Translations under genes and position numbers: made by a program
NCBI GenBank assembly: GCA_038528235.1
Contig: JBCBEX010000066.1
Coordinates: 1 to 24,123, forward strand
Source of the DNA: JBCBEX01 sp038528235
GTDB taxonomy: Bacteria; Bacteroidota; Rhodothermia; Rhodothermales; Rubricoccaceae
Reading direction: 5' to 3'
DNA length: 24,123 nt
In this document: positions 15,724 to 24,033 of the stretch, piece after piece
Layout of the letters: each line of letters opens with the position of its first letter
How positions within the stretch are numbered: position 1 is the first letter of the stretch
Notes under the pieces: model-generated
The model's input: only the letters and a program-made list of their open reading frames with translations
Database searches by the model: none
Told to the model about the DNA's origin: nothing

Positions 15724-16875
15724 TTAGAACCGTCCCGGCGCGAACGGCGCGAGCACGTCCGGCATCGCCGCACTGCCTGCGAGCCGTGCGATTATGAGGG
15801 CCGCGATCTCGTCGGCGGTCACGGGCGTGAGCAGGATGCCGTGGCGGTAGTGGCCCGTGGCCGCGACGACGCCGGGCGCGAGGTCGCCGAGGAGCGGCGC
15901 GTGGTCACGGCTAGCCGGGCGCAACCCCGCCCACGTCTCGATCACGTCGAGGTCTTCGATGCCGGGGCACGCTTCCCACGCTCCTTCGAGGAGGCGGTAG
16001 AGGCCGCCCGCCGTCACACGCGTGTCGAAGCTCTGCTCCTCGCTCGTCGCGCCGATCACGAGACGGCCGTCGGACTTCGGGACGAGGTAGGCGTGCGGGG
16101 CGCGGACGACGTGGCGCAGTCCGAACGGCGGTCCGGCGACGGGCGCATCCATGCGCAGGCTCAGCATCTGCCCCTTCACTGGCCGGATCGGCACCTCGGC
16201 CGGGGCGAGGCCATCCACGCTGCGGCTCCATGCCCCGGCAGCGAGCACCACCTGGCGCGCGGATCGCTCGCTCCCGTCGTCCAGCACCACACGCGGCTGC
16301 GCGGCATCCGGGTAGATCGCACGCACGCCGACGCCCACATGCAGCACGATGCCCTCGTGCTGATCGACCGCTACCCGGAGCGCCTCTACGAGCCCCCGGT
16401 TGTCGACCTGGTGATCGCCTGGCGCATGCACGGCCGCCGCGATACGGGGCGAGAGGAACGGTTCGAGGTCGAGCGCGGCGTCGCGGGAGAGCCAGCGCAC
16501 CTCAGCGCCGTGCTCCTGCTGGAAGCGGAAGCTGCGCCTGAGCGCCGCCGCGTCGTCGCGGTCGGGGGCAACGACCAGCGTGCCGTCGGTGCAGTAGTCG
16601 ACGGACTGCCCAGTTTCCGCTTCGAGGTCGCGGGCGAACGTCGGCCAGCGGCGGAGGCTCTCGCGGCTGAGCGCGTAGAGGTCGAGTTCTTCGAAGCCGA
16701 GCTCGGCCACGGGCGCCAGCATCCCTGCCGCCGCCCACGAGGCACCGCGTCCGACCTCGCCCTTCTCCAGCACCGCCACGCGTGCGCCGCGCTGCCCGAG
16801 CCGCCACGCCACGCCCAGCCCGACGACCCCGCCGCCGACGACGAGCACGTCGTGAGGAGTATCTGCGTGGGCCAT
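15724..16875 (-). CDS. thiO: Glycine oxidase ThiO-like FAD-dependent oxidoreductase
   Basis: A 383-residue DAO-family flavoenzyme. ThiO oxidises glycine to the imine used to build the thiazole of thiamine. The Rossmann motif VVGGGVVGLGVAWRL (GGGVVG at 14-19) ends with Glu37 for the FAD ribose. GASWAAAGMLAPVAELG is a ThiO-typical stretch, followed by PVKGQMLSLR and YLVPKSDGRLVIGAT. The C-terminal FAD loop GHYRHGILLTP has Arg344. ATG 16875 was chosen because only 10 residues precede the FAD strand; the longer frame to 16935 adds an unrelated segment. No other thi genes are visible, so it is an isolated gene, and a different amino-acid oxidase substrate remains possible. It is divergent from the SMP-30 gene with 95 nt between starts. 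Confidence 0.88.
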   Translation of the reverse strand: MAHADTPHDVLVVGGGVVGLGVAWRLGQRGARVAVLEKGEVGRGASWAAAGMLAPVAELGFEELDLYALSRESLRRWPTFARDLEAETGQSVDYCTDGTLVVAPDRDDAAALRRSFRFQQEHGAEVRWLSRDAALDLEPFLSPRIAAAVHAPGDHQVDNRGLVEALRVAVDQHEGIVLHVGVGVRAIYPDAAQPRVVLDDGSERSARQVVLAAGAWSRSVDGLAPAEVPIRPVKGQMLSLRMDAPVAGPPFGLRHVVRAPHAYLVPKSDGRLVIGATSEEQSFDTRVTAGGLYRLLEGAWEACPGIEDLDVIETWAGLRPASRDHAPLLGDLAPGVVAATGHYRHGILLTPVTADEIAALIIARLAGSAAMPDVLAPFAPGRF

Positions 16876-16970
16876 GGAACCGAAGACGAAAGGTGAGCGG
16901 TCGAAGAAGCAAACGGAACGCCCTCGCAGCGTCAAGCGAAATTGTCACGTACACCTGCCCTCTCGTCGCC

Positions 16971-17912
16971 ATGCTGGACCTGCTGCAACCTGGAACCGAG
17001 CCCACCGTCGTGGCCGACGGCCTGATCTGGGTCGAGGGACCGGTCTGGGTCGCACGGCTCGACGGGCTCCTCGTCTCCGACGTGAAGGGCAACACGATGT
17101 GGCAGATCGCACAGGACGATGGCGAGGCCTGGTCGCGCCGGGTGTTCCTGCGCCCGAGCGGCTATGCCGGACCGGAGCCCCCCGGCATCGAACACGGCTC
17201 CAACGGGCTCGCCCTCGACGCGGCGGCGCGCGTGGTGCTCTGCTCCCACGGTGAGCGCGGCGTCTTCCGGCTTGACGAAGACCGCTGGCTCAAGCACCCC
17301 CTCGCCACCCACGCCGAGGAGGAAGGGCTAACGAAGCGCCTCAACAGCCCCAACGACGTCGCGCGCCACCCGACGACCGGCGCGCTCTACTTCACCGACC
17401 CACCCTACGGCCTCGACGATCCTGCCCTGCGCGAGTTGACCCGTGCCGCGGTCTACCGCATCGACCCGGACGACGGGACGCTGACGGTCGCCTCGGAGGC
17501 GCTCTACCGGCCCAACGGCGTCGGCTTCACGCCAGACGGCAAGACGGCGCTCGTGGCCTGCTCGGACGACCACTGCCCCGGCTGGTGGGCCTTTCCCGTG
17601 CACGACGATGGCACCTTCGGCGCAGGCACGCTGTTTCACGACGCCGCGCCCTACCTCGCCCCACCCCAGTCCGAGGCCCGCGCCGCCCAGGCCATGCCCG
17701 ACGGCTTCACGTTCGACGACGACGGGCGCGTGTGGTCGGCCGGGCCGCTCGGCCTGCATGTGTTCGCAGCCGATGGCACCGCGCTCGGCACGATGGATCT
17801 CGGACGCAAGGTGTCCAACTGCGCCTTCGGGGAGGACGGCCACAGCCTGTTCGTGACCGCGACCGACCGGGTCTACCGACTGCGCACCATCACGCCAGGC
17901 CCCGTTGGCTAG
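16971..17912 (+). CDS. SMP-30/gluconolactonase-family protein
   Basis: A 313-residue six-bladed beta-propeller lactonase. The family hydrolyses gluconolactone and related sugar lactones with one divalent metal. All expected metal and active-site positions are visible: Glu22 in WVEGPVW, Asn128-Asp129 in LNSPNDVARHP, Asn182 in YRPNGVGFTPDG and Asp244 in MPDGFTFDDDG. HGSNGLALD near 75-83 and YFTDPPYG near 140-147 are also typical. No signal peptide is seen from ATG 16971. The longer upstream frame (from 16782) overlaps the divergent thiO gene and is not used. With the secreted sugar dehydrogenase 3 kb away it could hydrolyse aldonolactones, but the two are not in one operon. Its stop shares CTAG with the convergent kinase gene. 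Confidence 0.93.
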   Translation: MLDLLQPGTEPTVVADGLIWVEGPVWVARLDGLLVSDVKGNTMWQIAQDDGEAWSRRVFLRPSGYAGPEPPGIEHGSNGLALDAAARVVLCSHGERGVFRLDEDRWLKHPLATHAEEEGLTKRLNSPNDVARHPTTGALYFTDPPYGLDDPALRELTRAAVYRIDPDDGTLTVASEALYRPNGVGFTPDGKTALVACSDDHCPGWWAFPVHDDGTFGAGTLFHDAAPYLAPPQSEARAAQAMPDGFTFDDDGRVWSAGPLGLHVFAADGTALGTMDLGRKVSNCAFGEDGHSLFVTATDRVYRLRTITPGPVG

Positions 17913-20176
17913 CCCGCTAGCGCTGCACCGACGGTGAGCACCAGTTCCATGTCGTCAAGCGGCTTGTGCAAGGCGGCGTCGAATCCCGGCAGCGCACCCT
18001 GGCCTGGCTCCGTCAGCGCGATTGCGTAGGCACCAGCGGTGCCCGCGCACGCACGCAGTTGGGCGAGAACCTCTCCAGACGCCGTGTCTGTGAGGTTGGG
18101 ACTGAGCAGAAGAAGATCGAACGGGCGCTCCTCGGCGCGTTCGAGCGCCTCGGCGAGGGTGGTCGCGGCATGCACCTCGCAGATGCCCATGAGGTAGGCG
18201 CCGACGAGCGAGCAGATCGTCTGGTCCGCATCCACCACGAGGAGGCCGGTGGGCTGGGCGAGCGGTCCTGGTGCTGCCGTTTCGGGGGTCTGGACGGCGG
18301 CCATCGGCGGCTCGCGGTGCGCGGGTTCGCGCTGCTGCGACTGACGCAGACCGCTCGGGGCAAACGGCTTGGCGTCCACGGGTACGCCATGCACGGGCAC
18401 GCCTTCGACAGCGCTGGCCGACGTGTGCTCCTGGCTTGCAGAGGCATCGCTGGCAAGGACAGCGCTGGCATGGCCATCGTCTGCGAAGCGAAACGCCTCA
18501 GGCTGGTCGGCCTCTGGCTGGGCGTCGCGTCGCTGCGTCGCTGCGTCGGCTTGCGTCGAGACAGGAGCCGCGCTGTCGGCGCCCGGTAGCCACGTGCAGG
18601 GGAGCGTCACCGTGAACGTGCTCCCTACGCCGAGCGTGCTCCTCGCTTCGATCGTGCCGTCGATGAGCGCGGTGAGCCGCTGCGCGATGGTCAACCCGAT
18701 GCCGACGCCGTCGTGCGTCCGGGTCCATCCGTCGGATTCCTGCTCGAACGCGTTGAAGACGTAGGGCAAGAACTCGGGGTCGATGCCGCATCCTGTGTCC
18801 GTCACCCGCAGGCGGAGGCCGTCGTCCAGCGGCTCCAGGGCGACCTCAACGTGCCCTTCTTCGGTGAACTTGAGTGCGTTGGTGACGAGATGAGAGGCGA
18901 TGCGGCCGAAGATGGAGGCGTGGCCTTCGGCCACAGATTCCGGAAGCGAGGCCCTCAGGTGCAGCGATAGCGCCCGCTCTTCAGCCAGGCTGTGCGCCTC
19001 GTCCAAGACGGTCTGCAGCAGGGGGACCGGAGCGAAGCGCTCGAGCTGGGTTGGCATTTCTCCTGCCTCGATGCGTGCCAGATCGAGAACCGAGTCCAGG
19101 GTCGTCTTGAGACGCAGGCTGTTCTGATGGACCAGTTCGAGGGGCTGCTGGAGGCTCGGCGGCGCTTCGAGGCGGAGCCACTCCGCGGCACCGAGTAGGC
19201 CGGTGAGCGGCGTCCTGATCTCGTGGTTGATGTTGGCGAGGAAGGCCCGGATCAGGTTGGCCGCCGCCTCGGCGCGGTCGCGGGCATACCGCAACGCGTC
19301 CTCGGCCTGCTGCTGGGGCGTCACGTCGCGGATGACGCCCAGGAAGCCGTCGGCGCCCCCGGCGATCTTCACACCGACGGTTTCGCCCACGAACGTGGTG
19401 CCGTCGGCACGGCGGTAGGTCACTCGATACGCCGCCTCTCGGTCGGCCGCCTCCGGGTGGAAGCGCAGTCGTCCCTGGAGCGCGTAGTCTTCGGGGTCGG
19501 CGTAGAGCCGCTCGGTCGTGTCGCCGGCCACCTCGTCCCGCGCATAGCCGAAGAGCCGCTCGAACGCAGGATTGACGGCGACGATGCGCCGGTCAGGCGC
19601 CGCGAGGATCACCGCATCTGGGGTTGCCCCGGCGATGCGGCTCAGGCGCGCCTCGGTGCGGTAGCGGCTGGCGTCGCTCTCGTATCGCCCCACGGGTTCA
19701 GCGAGGCCAGCGGCGAGCTCTGAGAGAAACGCCACCTGGTCTGGATGCAGCACACGCGACTGGGTGTCCCAGAGACAGAGCGCTGCCAACGGCGTCACCT
19801 TGTTCGGTGCGGTCGGATCCTCGGCGTGGTAGCACACGAAGCCAGCGAAAAACCGGACCTCGGGAGGCAAGATCTCCACCCAGCGGTCGTGTGCATGGAC
19901 GTCGTTGTGGATCTCGATGCCGTTGGTGACATGGCCGTCTGCATACAGCAGGCGCGCGTCGGGCTTGACGCCGTCGAGCCCTCCCTCGACGAGGCTCCAG
20001 ATGCCGCGCTGCGCGTCGAGGAAGACGATCTGCACGCACGGCACCTGGGCGTAGCGGGCCGCCAGCCGTGCGATCCGGCGCAACCCCAGACGTGCGGTGT
20101 CTCGGAGCGCCTGCAGCGGCGCGGACCTGGGCGCAGCGTCCAGCGCATAGGCGGAGTTGGGGGCGAGCAGCGGCAT
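17909..20176 (-). CDS. GAF-PAS sensor histidine kinase with degenerate C-terminal receiver domain
   Basis: A 755-residue kinase with no transmembrane segment, so probably a cytoplasmic sensor. A GAF-like domain spans about 20-165 (RIARLAARYAQVPCVQIVFLD). The PAS domain is at about 175-290 (DAVILAAPDRRIVAVNPAFERLFGY split around 187-211, ending FLGVIRDVT). The phospho-acceptor His318 lies in NINHEIRTP. ATPase boxes are Asn433 (TNALKFT), DTGCGID at 460-466 and DGVGIGLTIA at 489-498. A low-complexity linker (530-640) leads to a receiver-like domain at 643-755 that keeps the acidic pair (Asp649, Asp651), Thr722 and Lys738. At the phospho-acceptor position it has Ser692 (LLLLSPN) instead of Asp. 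ATG 20176 was chosen because the upstream extension runs through a tandem repeat and has no domain. No cognate response regulator is adjacent. Confidence 0.92.
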   Translation of the reverse strand: MPLLAPNSAYALDAAPRSAPLQALRDTARLGLRRIARLAARYAQVPCVQIVFLDAQRGIWSLVEGGLDGVKPDARLLYADGHVTNGIEIHNDVHAHDRWVEILPPEVRFFAGFVCYHAEDPTAPNKVTPLAALCLWDTQSRVLHPDQVAFLSELAAGLAEPVGRYESDASRYRTEARLSRIAGATPDAVILAAPDRRIVAVNPAFERLFGYARDEVAGDTTERLYADPEDYALQGRLRFHPEAADREAAYRVTYRRADGTTFVGETVGVKIAGGADGFLGVIRDVTPQQQAEDALRYARDRAEAAANLIRAFLANINHEIRTPLTGLLGAAEWLRLEAPPSLQQPLELVHQNSLRLKTTLDSVLDLARIEAGEMPTQLERFAPVPLLQTVLDEAHSLAEERALSLHLRASLPESVAEGHASIFGRIASHLVTNALKFTEEGHVEVALEPLDDGLRLRVTDTGCGIDPEFLPYVFNAFEQESDGWTRTHDGVGIGLTIAQRLTALIDGTIEARSTLGVGSTFTVTLPCTWLPGADSAAPVSTQADAATQRRDAQPEADQPEAFRFADDGHASAVLASDASASQEHTSASAVEGVPVHGVPVDAKPFAPSGLRQSQQREPAHREPPMAAVQTPETAAPGPLAQPTGLLVVDADQTICSLVGAYLMGICEVHAATTLAEALERAEERPFDLLLLSPNLTDTASGEVLAQLRACAGTAGAYAIALTEPGQGALPGFDAALHKPLDDMELVLTVGAALAG

Positions 20177-20411
20177 GGCGAAACGAACCGCCGGGGGGGT
20201 CGAAAGGTGAACGGGCCACGGGAGCGCCTCCATGCATGGCCGTATGGCACCGCCACACGACGCCCGCTGACGCGCCCGTTTGCAGCCCGCTCGTTGGGCA
20301 AGAAGCATACCGCCCACCTGCAGACGCCGGCCGCACGCACGGGCCCCTTGCGGCTTCGGCGCCGTCCTCACCGATTAGTCCTCACCAATTAGGAGTGCCC
20401 CCCCCTACTGC
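20177..20411. other. Intergenic region upstream of the kinase gene
   Basis: 235 nt between the hypothetical gene's stop and the kinase start. It contains the 14-bp tandem repeat described separately. Otherwise I see no gene and no convincing promoter boxes. Confidence 0.45.
20364..20391 (-). promoter_or_regulatory. Two tandem 14-bp repeats upstream of the kinase gene
   Basis: On the minus strand TAATTGGTGAGGAC (20391-20378) is followed without a gap by TAATCGGTGAGGAC (20377-20364), differing at one base. It is an AT-leaning pair in GC-rich DNA, 188 nt before the kinase start and 20 nt after the preceding gene's stop. Head-to-tail near-identical units are typical of response-regulator or other activator sites; a role here is inferred. 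Confidence 0.45.
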
Positions 20412-20801
20412 TCAGGTCCCGTCCTCGCCGATGTGGAGTACGTCGGGGACATCGTTGCGCTGCACCTCGGGGTTGACCAGCCCGCCCGTCAGCGGCAGCA
20501 CGAGCGCGGTTAGAAACGGTCCGAACGCACCCAGCAGAAACTCCTGCTGGAACTCGAAGAAGTCGGGGTCGAAGCCCTTAGCCTCGCCCTCGTGGCCGCG
20601 CACATCGAGGTAGTACACGCGTGGCCAGTCCGGATAGCGGTCCTGCGCCTCCCGCACGAGCGCGAACGCCTCCTGCGCTGCGGTCTCGAAGGTGTCGTCC
20701 GGCTCGACCACCTGGTAGAGCGCGATCGTGTTGTCGAAGGCGAGGTGGATGCCCGGCGCGTCGGGCTTGTTGTACGTCGGGACGAACGGCGGCGGCTGCA
20801 T
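20412..20801 (-). CDS. Hypothetical protein
   Basis: A 129-residue acidic protein I do not recognise. It starts with a Pro-rich stretch (MQPPPFVPTY), then HLAFDNTIALYQVVEPDDTFETAAQEAF split by a predicted helix, the strand RVYYLDVRGHEG and an aromatic-rich helix GFDPDFFEFQQEFL. The next segment FGPFLTALVLPLTGGL (about 92-108) is hydrophobic enough to be a buried helix or weak membrane segment. It ends with VPDVLHIGEDGT. The frame shows the strong GC third-position pattern of neighbouring genes, and the stop and start fit the minus-strand run. It lies 74 nt downstream of the sugar dehydrogenase gene, so co-transcription is possible. No catalytic motif or signal peptide is visible. Confidence 0.7.
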   Translation of the reverse strand: MQPPPFVPTYNKPDAPGIHLAFDNTIALYQVVEPDDTFETAAQEAFALVREAQDRYPDWPRVYYLDVRGHEGEAKGFDPDFFEFQQEFLLGAFGPFLTALVLPLTGGLVNPEVQRNDVPDVLHIGEDGT

Positions 20802-20875
20802 GAGTCAGCGGAGTCGGAGAACGAGGAAATCGGCGCGGGGCCGCGAGGTCGTCGGGGTGCGAGGAGACAGCCCGA

Positions 20876-22336
20876 TCACTGAGCTACGATGAGGCGGCGC
20901 GTGACGCGCTCGCTGCCGAGGTCGAGCCGCGCAAAGTACAGCCCGGCGGGGAGCCCGCGTGCCTCGAAGCGGGCCTCGACGACCTGCCCTGGCTGCATCG
21001 GCGTCGCGTTGAGCAGCGTGGCGACGGGGCGGCCGAGCACGTCGAACACCTGGAGCGTCGCGCGGCCCGCCGCGGCGGTCTCGACACGTAGCGTCGTAGC
21101 TCCGCGGAAGGGATTCGGCCCCTGGAGGTCGAGCGCGATGGCACGTCCGGCGAGGCCGTCTTCCTCCGTGGTCGTCGGGTTGCGCACGAACTGGAAGACC
21201 CGAGCCCTCGGCGACCCGAACGGGCTGCTGAGCACATAGAGCTCGTTGTCGGCATCCACACCGAACGAGGTCGGGTTGGGTACGGACGCGATACGCGCGT
21301 TCGAGACCTCGTCGAGATTGCGCACGTCGAGCGCCCAGACGTTGCCCGTCACATAGTCGCCGTAGATATAGCGTCCGACGAGTCCGCCGTTGGTTGGCCC
21401 GCGGTAGACATGGCCGCCGGTCACCGAAAAGCCGGTGTCGTCCCCGTGCGCGTAGACGAAGACCGGATCGACCTGGCCCTCGAAGTCACAGTTGCGCGAC
21501 GGCTCGTAGCACGCAAACCCTTCCTTTCGGTCCCAGCCATAGTTCCCCCCGTTGACGACGCGGTTGATCTCCTCGAAGGCGTTCTGCCCGACGTCCGCCG
21601 TCCAGAGATAGTCCGTGACGGGGTCGAACGAGAAACGCCAAGGGTTGCGGAGGCCGTAGGCATAGATCTCGTCGCGTTCGAGGCCGTCGGTCGGGGCGAA
21701 GGGGTTGTCCTCGGGGATGCCGTAGGGGGCCCCGGCCGGAACATTGTCCACGTCGATGCGGAGGATGGAGCCGAGTAGCGTGGTCGGGTCCTCGCCGTTC
21801 TCCTCGGGGTCCCCGCCCAATCCACCATCGCCGAGGGCGATGTAGAAGAGCCCGTCGGGACCGAAGGCGATCTGGCCTGCGTTGTGGTTCTGGAAGGGCT
21901 GCGCAACCGAGAGGAGGACGCGCTCGCTAGCGGGGTCGGCGGCGGTTGGGTCGCCAGCCGAGCGGGCGTACTCCGCGACGATGGTGCGGATGGGCGACGG
22001 CGTCGTGTAGTAGACGAAGAAGCGGCCGTTGTCGGCATAGTCGGGGTGGAAGGCGAGGCCGAGCAGGCCCAGTTCGCCTCCGGCGAAGACGCGCTCGCGG
22101 ATGTCGAGGAACGGGGCGGCGTCGCTGCCATCGCCTGAGCGGCTGAAGGTCACGATGCGTCCCTGCTGCTCGACGAGGTAGAGCCGGTCGGAGTCAGCGT
22201 TGTCGTGCTGGAGATCGACGGCGAAGCCGAAGCTGGCCTCGGTGAAGACCTCCTGGGTGAGATAGAGGTCTTGGGCCATCGCAGGCGAGGCCGCGAGGAC
22301 GAGGAGCAGCGACAGAATGCGGAGCAACGAGCGCAT
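20876..22336 (-). CDS. PQQ-dependent sugar (glucose/sorbosone) dehydrogenase with T9SS type A sorting domain
   Basis: A 486-residue secreted six-bladed propeller quinoprotein. The signal peptide MRSLLRILSLLLVLAASPAMA (cleavage near 21) sets the start at ATG 22336; the 35-residue upstream extension spoils it. The sGDH/ASD core has ELGLLGLAFHPDY at 88-100 and QNHNAGQIAFGPDGLFYIALGD with candidate catalytic base His151. LLGSILRIDVD and YAYGLRNPWRFSFD with Arg230 follow, matching the His144/Arg228 pair of soluble GDH. Then come GGNYGWDRKEG and GGHVYRGP. The last ~80 residues (from GPNPFRGATTL at about 406) are a T9SS C-terminal sorting domain, with LQVFDVLGR and LPAGLYFARL strands. This implies export across the outer membrane. 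It would oxidise aldoses to lactones periplasmically or at the surface. It is divergent from the DUF1684 gene with 110 nt between starts. Confidence 0.93.
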   Translation of the reverse strand: MRSLLRILSLLLVLAASPAMAQDLYLTQEVFTEASFGFAVDLQHDNADSDRLYLVEQQGRIVTFSRSGDGSDAAPFLDIRERVFAGGELGLLGLAFHPDYADNGRFFVYYTTPSPIRTIVAEYARSAGDPTAADPASERVLLSVAQPFQNHNAGQIAFGPDGLFYIALGDGGLGGDPEENGEDPTTLLGSILRIDVDNVPAGAPYGIPEDNPFAPTDGLERDEIYAYGLRNPWRFSFDPVTDYLWTADVGQNAFEEINRVVNGGNYGWDRKEGFACYEPSRNCDFEGQVDPVFVYAHGDDTGFSVTGGHVYRGPTNGGLVGRYIYGDYVTGNVWALDVRNLDEVSNARIASVPNPTSFGVDADNELYVLSSPFGSPRARVFQFVRNPTTTEEDGLAGRAIALDLQGPNPFRGATTLRVETAAAGRATLQVFDVLGRPVATLLNATPMQPGQVVEARFEARGLPAGLYFARLDLGSERVTRRLIVAQ

Positions 22337-22446
22337 AGCAGGAGGCAAAGCAGGAGGAAAAGCCGAGGGACACAATCTGGGGGCGGGCTGAACGTCTCGG
22401 CACGCTGCGGGTTCTACGCGCCACCGCTCGTCCATGCCCACCCTCG

Positions 22447-23088
22447 ATGCCTGCGCTCTTCCGCTTCGTCCTGCTCTTCTGTGTTGGGGTGCTCTCCGCC
22501 GGGGTGCTCCACGGCTGCTCGAAGCCGCCCCCGCCCGAACCGCTCCCGCTCGACCGCTTGCGCGCGGAGTGGGACGCGGCCCTCGTCCGCAAGGACAGCC
22601 TCTTCCGGTCAGCCGCCTCCCCGTTGCTCCCGGCGGACACGGCGGCCTTCGTCGGCCTGCCGCACTTCGCCTACGACTCGACCTTCGCCTTTCGTCCGCG
22701 ACTCACGCCGACGTTTACCACCGACACGCTCCTGCTGACCACGTCCACGGGCACCGCCCGCCCGTTCACGCACGCCGGGCTGCTCTCGTTCACCTACGAC
22801 GGGCGCCCGTTCCAGCTCACGGCCTTCGAGCCTGTCCTGGGACCTGCCACGCTCTTTATCCCGTTCCGCGACGCCACCAGCGGACGCACGACCTACGGGG
22901 CGGGCCGCTACCTCGAACTGCGCCCCCAGCCGGACGGTCGCTACGTGCTCGACTTCAACTTCGCCACAACGCCGTATTGCGCCTTCAACCCGGCGTACGT
23001 CTGCCCGCTGCCGCCCGCCGAAAACTTGCTACCGTTTGAGGTCAACGCCGGCGAGCGCGTTGAGGGCTCGCTCGACCTAGCTGGGTAG
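22447..23088 (+). CDS. DUF1684 domain-containing lipoprotein
   Basis: A 213-residue protein. The signal sequence MPALFRFVLLFCVGVLSAGV ends in lipobox LHGC with Cys24, so it should be a periplasm-facing lipoprotein. The C-terminal two thirds match DUF1684: a central FTYDGRPFQLTAFEP strand pair, then FIPFRDATSGRTTYGAGRYL. DFNFATTPYCAFNPAYVCPLPP follows in two segments with a conserved Cys-containing turn, and NLLPFEVNAGE closes the domain. Those last motifs are the family's signature. The molecular function of DUF1684 is unknown. Two Cys residues (in PYCAF and YVCPL) could form a disulfide. It converges with the lipoprotein gene to its right. Confidence 0.9.
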   Translation: MPALFRFVLLFCVGVLSAGVLHGCSKPPPPEPLPLDRLRAEWDAALVRKDSLFRSAASPLLPADTAAFVGLPHFAYDSTFAFRPRLTPTFTTDTLLLTTSTGTARPFTHAGLLSFTYDGRPFQLTAFEPVLGPATLFIPFRDATSGRTTYGAGRYLELRPQPDGRYVLDFNFATTPYCAFNPAYVCPLPPAENLLPFEVNAGERVEGSLDLAG

Positions 23089-23106
23089 ACTACGGCGCTG
23101 GCTACA

Positions 23107-24033
23107 CTACGGCGCGAGCGTCGTCAGTTGTCCGGTCTCAATGTTGGCGCGGAAGACCTGCGTGTCGAAGAGCAGACGGAGTGCCTGGAGCCCGGCCCCA
23201 CTCTCCAAGTCGATCTCGACGGTGCGCTCGACGGTTTGCTGGTCTGTGACCGCGCCGCCGACTTCGCGGGAGTACGTTGCCCGGTATGCGCCGGTGATGC
23301 GCCCCGTCGCCTCGCCAGCCCAGCCGTCGCGCCCATCGCTGGGGCCACGCACGTCCTCGATGATGAGGACGAGGGTGAAGTTGGTCCCAGCGAACACGTT
23401 GTCGTCCCGCGCGATGCGGTCGAGCCCCGAGAGCGTCAGTGTGCCGTTGACGGTGAGCGCCGCTGCATCGAGGTCGGTGACCGTGAGGCTGCCCTGCATG
23501 TTGGTGAGGCGACTGCTGCTGCCCGGGAGGTCGCGGTCGCTGGTGCCGCTCGTGACAGCCACCTGGAGGGACGTAGCCCGGTCGTTGGGCGCGTCGAACG
23601 ACGAAATGAGGCGGCCGTCGGACGTCAGGAAGTTGAGCGTGTAGGTGCGGCGGATGTCGGCGAAGAAGTCGGCATCGCGGCTGCCGCGGCGACCGTCGGC
23701 GGTGACGCGCCAGGTGACGGCCGGGCCGTCGTAGCGGTAGGTGCGTGTGACGCCATTAGCCGAGTACATCAGCGGCGCCGAAGCGGGCGAGATCGCCTCC
23801 ACGCGTGCGAGCGCGAGGTCCGCGACGACGTCGAGCGCCCCGTTGGTGTGGAGTGCGAGCGCATTAGCCACCGAGAGTGCCACATCCTCGACGAGAGTCT
23901 CAGGCGCCGGCTCGTCACCGGACGCGGTGTCACAGCCCACGAGCAGGCTAAGGGCGAACAGGCCGAGGAGCACGGACAGCCACGTTGCATGCAGGCGGTG
24001 CAGCAACATCCGGCGAAACGGGCAGACAGTCAT
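23107..24033 (-). CDS. Hypothetical large lipoprotein
   Basis: A 308-residue protein I cannot assign. A hydrophobic stretch LSVLLGLFALSLLVGC ends in a lipobox (Cys34 from ATG 24033; Cys26 if the in-frame ATG at 24009 is used, a more usual length). The mature part is rich in Thr, Val, Asp and Ala. It alternates predicted beta strands (for example TYRYDGPAVTWRVTADG, LTVTDLDAAALTVNGTLTL, FTLVLIIEDVRG, RITGAYRATYSREV) with almost no Cys or Trp. The pattern suggests a beta-sandwich or lipocalin-like scaffold. It has no catalytic motif. It is probably an outer-membrane or periplasmic lipoprotein of narrow phylogenetic range. The stop lies 18 nt from the DUF1684 stop; the upstream neighbour is outside the window. 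Confidence 0.78.
   Translation of the reverse strand: MTVCPFRRMLLHRLHATWLSVLLGLFALSLLVGCDTASGDEPAPETLVEDVALSVANALALHTNGALDVVADLALARVEAISPASAPLMYSANGVTRTYRYDGPAVTWRVTADGRRGSRDADFFADIRRTYTLNFLTSDGRLISSFDAPNDRATSLQVAVTSGTSDRDLPGSSSRLTNMQGSLTVTDLDAAALTVNGTLTLSGLDRIARDDNVFAGTNFTLVLIIEDVRGPSDGRDGWAGEATGRITGAYRATYSREVGGAVTDQQTVERTVEIDLESGAGLQALRLLFDTQVFRANIETGQLTTLAP

Noticed and set aside
16782..16970. Longer N-terminus for the SMP-30 gene
   Set aside because: It overlaps the divergent thiO coding sequence and is Arg-rich without family similarity; ATG 16971 fits the family start.
20177..20371. 65-residue N-terminal extension of the histidine kinase
   Set aside because: Low-complexity and basic, it begins inside the tandem repeat at 20364-20391; the GAF-like domain starts properly after ATG 20176.
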